Assembly (NCBI GenBank): GCA_949297365.1
Contig: CASFSL010000010.1
Span: 1 to 57,208 of the forward strand
DNA: 57,208 nt
Reading direction: 5' to 3'
DNA from: an uncultured Bacteroidales bacterium
GTDB lineage: Bacteria > Bacteroidota > Bacteroidia > Bacteroidales > UBA932
Shown here: positions 52,542 to 57,208 of the stretch, in pieces
Position numbering within the stretch: the first letter of the stretch is position 1
Layout of the letters: each line of letters starts with the position of its first letter
The notes under the pieces: generated by a model
The model's database searches: none
The model's input: the letters and a program-made list of their open reading frames with translations, nothing else
Told to the model about the DNA's origin: nothing
Translations under genes and position numbers: made by a program

Positions 52542-53366
52542 TTAAGGTATTACTGTCTCAACCGAATGAATATGAAGTTTGTCCAGATCCGGCAACTTCT
52601 CATAGTCCCCGTAAATTTTCCTCAGATAACTGTCCCAGTCCCTGGGGCAATTGAACTCCATCCCTTCAAAACTGATGGTAGTCAGCGGAAAAATATCCTT
52701 GTTGTCCCTTTTCCCCAAAAAGCCGTGTCCCATCGCCAGATAACTGTGGCAGAAGGGCAGAAAGGGCAGGTTCAGCAACCGGAACGCCATGTGCAGGACA
52801 TAGTGGTTCAAATAATAAAAAAGGGTACATACGGGCTTTAAGACCGAATAAGGATTTTTACTGGAAAGACTGACATTCCATACTTTCAGTCTCCATGTAA
52901 TGGTGGCGAACATTTTCAGTATCCTCTCGGTATAGAATACGTCGATAAAGATTCCCCTGTACTTGAAGCGCCGGTCCTTACCCGTATATTCCGCCATGAA
53001 GGTACTTTCGTCCCTTACTTTCGCAAACGTCATGAAATAGTTGCTGTCCGTGGCGTGAGTCTGCAGCCTGTATTTACCCTTCAGTTCCTTCTTGGCATAC
53101 TTCAGGAACTTAAGGTAATCCGTCCATCTCATCTCTATATCCACGTCATCGTCCCAGGGGATGAAGCCTCCATGCCTTACAGCACCGAGCAGGGTGCCTG
53201 AACATAGATAATACCGTATGCCGTGCCGGGTACAAAGGTCATGCACTTCTTTCAATATTTCCAGTGCGCGCAGCTGGTGTCTCCTCAACAGCGACCCGTC
53301 CGGGTTGAACCTGCGTCTCAATTCATCCTGCACTCCGGCATCAAGAATTCCGTTGACTTTTTCCAT
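52542..53366 (-). CDS. LicD-family phosphotransferase
   Basis: This 274-residue protein carries the LicD hallmark LCSGTLLGAVRHGGFIPWDDDVDIEM (residues 54-79), in which the acidic DDDVD (72-76) binds metal. LicD enzymes transfer phosphocholine or a related CDP-linked group to cell-surface sugars. It lies 3 bases after the second Stealth gene and 10 bases before the nucleotidyltransferase-aminotransferase gene, in one transcription unit. It probably uses the CDP donor made by that fusion. No CDP-choline synthesis or choline transport genes are visible, so the transferred group need not be choline. Confidence 0.92.
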   Translation of the reverse strand: MEKVNGILDAGVQDELRRRFNPDGSLLRRHQLRALEILKEVHDLCTRHGIRYYLCSGTLLGAVRHGGFIPWDDDVDIEMRWTDYLKFLKYAKKELKGKYRLQTHATDSNYFMTFAKVRDESTFMAEYTGKDRRFKYRGIFIDVFYTERILKMFATITWRLKVWNVSLSSKNPYSVLKPVCTLFYYLNHYVLHMAFRLLNLPFLPFCHSYLAMGHGFLGKRDNKDIFPLTTISFEGMEFNCPRDWDSYLRKIYGDYEKLPDLDKLHIHSVETVIP

Positions 53367-53369
53367 CTG

Positions 53370-54362
53370 CTAAAGCTCAAAACTGGATTTCTCGGGCAGG
53401 ATGTGCTCAAATGCGTTCCTGATGTTCTCCATCACCTGTCCGTAATTGCGTATATGCACGTTGTCGTTCAGGCATACCAGGGAATAGGACTGGCTGTATA
53501 TCGCCCGGGCCGCCTGTTTCGGGCGTATCATGAGGGGAAACATCTTGGTGTCCCGATAGGTGTTGTACGGCTCGAAATTGCCCCTGCATATCTGCCATGT
53601 GCGGAAAAGCTCGGGGGTGTAGTCGCTTGGAGACCGGAACTTGTTGACGGATGCCGCAGTCAGTTCCTTCCCGGCGACATGCCACACCTCCTCAAAAGTG
53701 GTCTTCAGATAGGGCTGCGCGTTGTGCGGAGTCCGCAGGGTGATGAACTTTCCGTAAGGCTTCAGGATGTAGTTCCAGCGGGCTCTTGAGCCGTAGCTCT
53801 TGTCAAACCATTTGTCATGGTCCCGGGCCAGTACCTCTTTCTTGTCAAAGTTGCGGTTGATGATCCCGATACTGTTTCTGAGTGTCCTGTACCACTGTGA
53901 CCAGGATGGGTTGTATAGAAATGCGGCAATGTCGCATGGCAGGCCGTTTTTGAAAAAACGCTCTGTGCCGACCGTGTCTATGATATGAACATCGTCATTG
54001 AAGTAGACAAAATGCTCTGCAAGGTCCGGAATTCTGTGCAGATAGTATTCGATGACTACTGAATTGAAAGTGGGTAGAAACTGCTCCGGGATATAGTCCT
54101 TGTGTTCCACCAGATGAATCTTCGGATTGCTCTCGTCGAGCCATTCCGGTTTCTGCCCGCATGTCACAAAGTGTATTTTGCGTACCCAGGGGGCAAATTT
54201 CTCTACTCCGCGGAACCAGTATCTCAAAAGGCCGTAATCGCGGAAACGGGCTTCCGAGACCCCGTTTTTGGTGTTTCCCCGGTTTCCGGAATATTTCGCG
54301 AAATCCGCCTGCCACTTCGGGTCGTTCATGTCCACCCACGTGATTACAAAATCGATGTCCAT
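53370..54362 (-). CDS. Second Stealth-family hexose-phosphate transferase
   Basis: This 330-residue protein has the Stealth CR1 start MDIDFVITWVDMNDPKW and CR2 residues FRDYGLLRYWFRGVEKFAPW, KIHFVTCGQKPEWLDESNP and VYFNDDVHIIDTVG, then the CR3/CR4-type ARDHDKWFDKSYGS region and the CLNDNVHIRNYGQVM tail. It differs clearly from the first Stealth protein, so the two probably act on different sugars. It leads the minus-strand unit, with a promoter -7 box at 54407-54400, divergent from the acyltransferase gene. Confidence 0.92.
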   Translation of the reverse strand: MDIDFVITWVDMNDPKWQADFAKYSGNRGNTKNGVSEARFRDYGLLRYWFRGVEKFAPWVRKIHFVTCGQKPEWLDESNPKIHLVEHKDYIPEQFLPTFNSVVIEYYLHRIPDLAEHFVYFNDDVHIIDTVGTERFFKNGLPCDIAAFLYNPSWSQWYRTLRNSIGIINRNFDKKEVLARDHDKWFDKSYGSRARWNYILKPYGKFITLRTPHNAQPYLKTTFEEVWHVAGKELTAASVNKFRSPSDYTPELFRTWQICRGNFEPYNTYRDTKMFPLMIRPKQAARAIYSQSYSLVCLNDNVHIRNYGQVMENIRNAFEHILPEKSSFEL

Positions 54363-54399
54363 TCTTATGTTAAGCGAGTAAGTTCTTATTTTAAATCCG

Positions 54400-54407
54400 C
54401 AAAGTTA
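54400..54407 (-). promoter_or_regulatory. -7 box of the glycan-island minus-strand unit
   Basis: Read on the minus strand, TAACTTTG matches the consensus, about 38 bases before the Stealth start codon. Confidence 0.6.
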
Positions 54408-54439
54408 AGTTTTTTGTGTGTATTACGGGAAAATTTCGA

Positions 54440-54447
54440 TAATTTTG
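54440..54447 (+). promoter_or_regulatory. -7 box of the acyltransferase gene
   Basis: TAATTTTG matches the consensus and lies 34 bases before the ATG at 54482. Confidence 0.55.
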
Positions 54448-54481
54448 TCTTCATATACGTTTTCGTGTACTTCGTTCCATC

Positions 54482-55390
54482 ATGACAGTAGAAAGAAAAT
54501 ACAAAATACTTACCTGCATCTTTACCGGATTTGCCTGTCTTCCGCTGGGCGTGCTGTATCTGTTCGGAGATCTGGCGTACCTTGTAGTTTATTATATAGC
54601 CAGGTACCGCAGAAAGACGGTCAGACACAACCTTGAGCTTGTTTTCGGGACATCTGACAGAAAACGGATCATACGTATAGAGAAAAAGTTCTACCGTCAC
54701 CTGTGTGACTGTATAGTGGAGACTGTAAAGTTGCTGCACATCTCGGACGAGGAAGTGGACCGCAGGGTGGATGTGACCAACGGGGAGCTTATTGACGGAA
54801 TCATCAGGTCCGGCCGTTCTGTGGTGCTGTTTCTGGGACATTACGGCAACTGGGAATGGGTACAGGCCATTATCCATCATTTCCATGAACCCCTGACAGG
54901 AGGCCAGATATACATGCCGTTGCGCAACAAAGTCATGAACAAGGTGATGCTGAGGGTCAGGTCCAGGTTCGGCCTGGAATGTATTCCGCAGGACAAGGCT
55001 GTGCGCCGGCTTCTGGGCATTGAGCGCAGTGGCGGGAAATTCGTCATAGGCTTTATCTCCGACCAGCGGCCTGCTGGGAAGGTGCTGCATCACTGGACGG
55101 ATTTCCTGGGTCAGGACACTCCTTATTCGGTCGGAGGAGAGACTATCGGTGACCATGTGGGTGCCGAATATGTCTACCTTGATGTCGAGAAGACTTCCCG
55201 CGGACACTACCGTCTGACTTTTGTCCCTGTCGTTCCGGACCCGTCGGATGACGGTCAGTTCCCGTACACGAGAGAGTTCATGAAGATGCTGGAGAAGACT
55301 ATTTATCGGGAGCCGGCCTACTGGCTGTGGTCGCACAAGCGTTGGAAACGCCACAGAGACCGGTCTGCCGCTCCGGCTCCTGTGCAGTAA
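54482..55390 (+). CDS. LpxL/HtrB-like lysophospholipid or lipid A acyltransferase
   Basis: This 302-residue protein has an N-terminal membrane anchor (LGVLYLFGDLAYLVVYYIA) and the LpxL-family active site, FLGHYGNWEWVQ with His120 and the acidic partner Glu. Further segments RSGRSVVLFLG, ISDQRPAGKVLHHWTDFLGQDT (about residues 192-213) and AEYVYLDVEK match late lipid A acyltransferases and related acyltransferases of Bacteroidota. It adds an acyl chain to a lipid A precursor or lysophospholipid in the inner membrane. It is divergent from the glycan-phosphate genes, so envelope lipid and glycan modification are neighbours. Confidence 0.88.
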   Translation: MTVERKYKILTCIFTGFACLPLGVLYLFGDLAYLVVYYIARYRRKTVRHNLELVFGTSDRKRIIRIEKKFYRHLCDCIVETVKLLHISDEEVDRRVDVTNGELIDGIIRSGRSVVLFLGHYGNWEWVQAIIHHFHEPLTGGQIYMPLRNKVMNKVMLRVRSRFGLECIPQDKAVRRLLGIERSGGKFVIGFISDQRPAGKVLHHWTDFLGQDTPYSVGGETIGDHVGAEYVYLDVEKTSRGHYRLTFVPVVPDPSDDGQFPYTREFMKMLEKTIYREPAYWLWSHKRWKRHRDRSAAPAPVQ

Positions 55391-55472
55391 TGCGGGGACA
55401 GATGTCACAACGCCGGAGTCAGGCCATTTATATCAGATTGTTTGATAATACTGAACTAAATAGATTTGAATT

Positions 55473-56522
55473 ATGAAAAAAGTTGTTTTGACATTGGCTG
55501 CGCTGTCTGCGCTGGCGGTGACGGCTGTGGCTCAGGATGTGGATGATTTCGATCTGTTCAAGGCTGCACGTGAACGCGAGATGTCCGATTATCAGTCCAG
55601 ACGGGCCGAGGAATACGCTCATTTCAAAGCTGCGTATTATGGGGCCTTCGAACAGTTCTTGAAACTGTATCAGCAGTATCTTGAAGATGATGAGGCTGTG
55701 ATAGACCTGATGTCCTCCGATGACGGCATCAAGGTGGAGCCGGCAATGCTGGCCGTGCAGCCGAAGGCAGTGACTACTGCGGCCGACCAGAAGCAGATAC
55801 TGGCAGAGAGTATGAAGAATATCCGGCATCTCAGGCCGGAGGACCTGATACCGGTGCTGTCAGACAAGCAGGACACTGTGGAGCGGATGCAGGAGGCCGC
55901 CGAGACTCTGGAGGAGATAGTCAAGGATATGGCGACCGTGGCTGTAGAGGAGAATGATGAGCCGGTGAATGTTACGACTAAGGTCGTGCTGGAGCCGTAT
56001 GACCCTGAGTATTTCTCCAATTTGCCTTCGCTGGAGGAACTCTCCGGCAACGATGCTTCCGGCTCCTCTGAAGCCGGGACTCCCGTCGGGACATCTTCTG
56101 CGACTGCCTCCGAAAGTTCAGCCGGACTGAGTTCCTCTGTTCCCAGTGGAAAGCCTACGGAGTATGTGCGCATATCTTCTCCTTTCGGCACCCGTGTTCA
56201 TCCCATTACCCGTAAGAAGCATACCCACAAGGGTATAGACCTGGCCGCACCGAAGATGACTCCGATATACGCCACGGCTGACGGAGAGGTGACTTTCTCC
56301 GGACGCAACGGCGGCTACGGCAACTTCGTCAAGATCAATCACCGCAATGGCTACAAGACCGCTTATGCCCACATGCACAAGATAGCGGTCAAGAAAGGTG
56401 CGGATGTCCACAAGGGCGACCTTATCGGCTACGTCGGGACCACCGGCTCCAGCACCGGCAACCACCTCCATTACGAGGTCTACTATCAGGACAAGTTGGT
56501 AGATCCCGCTACGACACTATAG
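55473..56522 (+). CDS. Secreted M23-family metallopeptidase
   Basis: The 349-residue protein has a signal peptide (cleavage near VAQDV, residue 20), an N-terminal coiled-coil-like stretch (about residues 25-140), a Ser/Gly-rich linker (195-230), and a C-terminal LytM/M23 domain (about 235-345). The zinc site is formed by HKGIDLAAPK and the HLHYEVY segment, with GYKTAYAHMHK between. M23 enzymes cut peptidoglycan cross-bridges; coiled-coil members of the EnvC type instead activate amidases, but here both zinc histidines are intact, so catalysis is possible. The gene ends 114 bases before a sigma-54-like promoter. Confidence 0.9.
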   Translation: MKKVVLTLAALSALAVTAVAQDVDDFDLFKAAREREMSDYQSRRAEEYAHFKAAYYGAFEQFLKLYQQYLEDDEAVIDLMSSDDGIKVEPAMLAVQPKAVTTAADQKQILAESMKNIRHLRPEDLIPVLSDKQDTVERMQEAAETLEEIVKDMATVAVEENDEPVNVTTKVVLEPYDPEYFSNLPSLEELSGNDASGSSEAGTPVGTSSATASESSAGLSSSVPSGKPTEYVRISSPFGTRVHPITRKKHTHKGIDLAAPKMTPIYATADGEVTFSGRNGGYGNFVKINHRNGYKTAYAHMHKIAVKKGADVHKGDLIGYVGTTGSSTGNHLHYEVYYQDKLVDPATTL

Positions 56523-56635
56523 CCGGTCCGCTATCGCGTTGTGGTTGCCTGCTGTCTCGCCGGGCCCTGCCCGCTATCCATTGTAACCTGATTGTCACTA
56601 AGATAAAACCGTTCCGTAACTTCATCCCGGATTTG

Positions 56636-56652
56636 TGGCACGCAGTTTGCAA
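56636..56652 (+). promoter_or_regulatory. Sigma-54 (-24/-12) promoter
   Basis: TGGCACG (56636-56642), CAGT, then TTGC (56647-56650) followed by AA matches the sigma-54 consensus TGGCACG-N4-TTGCW at every defined position, with the GG and GC 12 bases apart. I found no second match in the window. TCCGTAA (56613-56619) and TTACGGA (56660-56666) form an inverted repeat around it. The start of transcription would be near 56662. Confidence 0.7.
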
Positions 56653-56682
56653 GTTCTCATTACGGATAGTTTTTTCATAGGT

Positions 56683-56703
56683 TAAGTATTAGGTTAAGTA
56701 ATA
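56683..56703. repeat. Direct repeat GGTTAAGTA with a 3-base spacer
   Basis: GGTTAAGTA occurs twice, separated by TTA, within the predicted small RNA. It may be part of its target or structure. Confidence 0.6.
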
Positions 56704-56738
56704 AAGGCTGACGGGTTCTCCGCCGGCCTTTATTATTT
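56700..56738 (+). terminator. Terminator-like hairpin of the predicted small RNA
   Basis: AATAAAGGCTG (56700-56710) pairs with CGGCCTTTATT (56724-56734) with one G-T pair. Only a short T-rich tail follows. Confidence 0.65.
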
Positions 56739-56827
56739 CCATTCTCTCTATTTCCACGTTTGACTTTTGTGTCCTAGGCACCCGTCTCTCCAGCGTGTCC
56801 TTCCCCTATGGGGCAGCATCGGATCCC

Positions 56828-56871
56828 CGGGAAAGTGAACCAGTCTGCCTCGTTTTCGGTACACTTTCCCC
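56828..56871. repeat. 44-base palindromic repeat, copy D
   Basis: CGGGAAAGTG (56828-56837) and CACTTTCCCC (56862-56871) have the same 10-24-10 geometry as the other three copies. The centre resembles theirs in reverse orientation. Confidence 0.8.
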
Positions 56872-56943
56872 TGCGGTCTTCCATGCAGCAGCCTCTACAA
56901 ACCCCTCTCGCAGCACCAGTCTTTATCCCGCACCGGGATAACT

Positions 56944-57126
56944 TGTCACTATACATTTTCGTTATATTGCATTTTGCTGATTGTCAAGATGTTCTGCTCT
57001 TGCAAGAATGTTAGATGCTCCGATTTTCCTCAAAATACGGCATTTTGGGATGCTCCTTACATTTTGTGATTTTGCCAACATCGGGATTTACAGGTATTTC
57101 TGACCTAACGAAAATGTATAGTGGCA
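56944..57126. repeat. 183-base element with near-perfect terminal inverted repeats
   Basis: CACTATACATTTTCGTTA (56947-56964) and TAACGAAAATGTATAGTG (57106-57123) are perfect 18-base inverted repeats; three flanking bases extend them with one mismatch. The interior of about 140 bases has no gene motif. It is MITE-like, or a pair of inverted sites. Confidence 0.6.
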
Positions 57127-57208
57127 TTTGGCACTGTGTCGTGATACGTCGCGGGACTTTTACTCCGCACCGTGAGTGCCCGGCTTTGAGGATTGTGTCT
57201 GGCAGACA

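Larger units (their letters stand above)
56662..56738 (+). ncRNA. Predicted small RNA from the sigma-54 promoter
   Basis: Transcription from the -24/-12 promoter would run through a direct repeat, GGTTAAGTA (about 56683 and 56695), and stop at a hairpin about 75 bases later. No convincing short open frame is present in between. The existence of the RNA is inferred from promoter and terminator only; the region could instead be a leader for something beyond. Confidence 0.45.
56523..57208. other. Right-hand gap with regulatory and repeat elements, no gene seen
   Basis: About 690 bases hold a sigma-54-type promoter, a hairpin terminator, a 44-base palindrome and a 183-base inverted-repeat element. 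A minus-strand frame stays open from the window edge to about 57011, but shows no recognisable motif. No confident gene is seen. Confidence 0.55.

Noticed and set aside
57011-57208. A minus-strand frame open from the right edge
   Set aside because: About 66 codons without a stop is possible by chance, there is no motif, and it crosses an inverted-repeat element.

Overview
The window looks like a chromosomal segment from a member of the Bacteroidota, most likely order Bacteroidales, of moderate GC content (my estimate, around 50% or slightly above). The evidence is a recurrent Bacteroidota-type promoter (TAnnTTTG -7 boxes, some with TTTG about 19 bases upstream), a general lack of strong Shine-Dalgarno sites, and protein families typical of the phylum: DUF4105, an Omp28-like lipoprotein, a DUF6029-like barrel, an OstA-like protein downstream of SurA-like foldases, a fused FtcD and many secreted lipoproteins. 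All names come from reading motifs; no database search was run.

Layout. 0-5.2 kb: the start of a YgjP/DUF45-type metallopeptidase gene, rpsO-pnp, a 0.9 kb repeat-rich gap, and a YhcC-type radical SAM gene. 5.2-7.9 kb: a YhcH-family gene and a DUF4105 gene diverge from an NlpC/P60 endopeptidase. 7.9-13.9 kb: a co-directional run with a small protein, guaB, two SurA-like foldases and an OstA-like protein, suggesting GMP synthesis next to outer-membrane biogenesis. 13.9-14.6 kb: a dense cluster of palindromic non-coding repeats. 14.6-22.6 kb: hutH-hutI-ftcD run into fabH-fabF-fabZ-fabG with almost no gaps. 22.7-28.3 kb: an envelope thiol-redox operon (DsbD-like, Omp28-like, TlpA-like, barrel protein). 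28.9-31.3 kb: an Rpn-type nuclease gene interrupted by a stop, and a lipoprotein.

31.4-36.5 kb: nifJ and fabD on the minus strand, tRNA-Arg(CCG) and a DUF308 membrane protein. 36.6-40.3 kb: a lipoprotein, a WG-repeat protein, an unknown secreted protein and a patatin-like lipase. 40.4-42.3 kb: a carboxyltransferase whose biotinyl domain lacks the modifiable lysine, and tRNA-His. 42.4-48.8 kb: an HMA-AraC regulator coupled to a LytS/LytTR pair, an Ig-like lipoprotein and a CopA-type ATPase. 48.8-55.4 kb: a probable surface-glycan phosphodiester island with two Stealth proteins, LicD, a nucleotidyltransferase-aminotransferase fusion and an ornithine-cyclodeaminase-like protein, next to a divergent LpxL-like acyltransferase. 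55.5-57.2 kb: an M23 peptidase and a gap containing a near-perfect sigma-54 promoter followed by a hairpin, which suggests a small RNA.

The strongest leads are the sigma-54 transcript near 56.66 kb, two families of structured intergenic repeats with fixed geometry (a 10-24-10 palindrome in four copies and a two-hairpin element in two copies), the CDP-amino-alcohol-like glycan island, and the carboxyltransferase without its biotin lysine.
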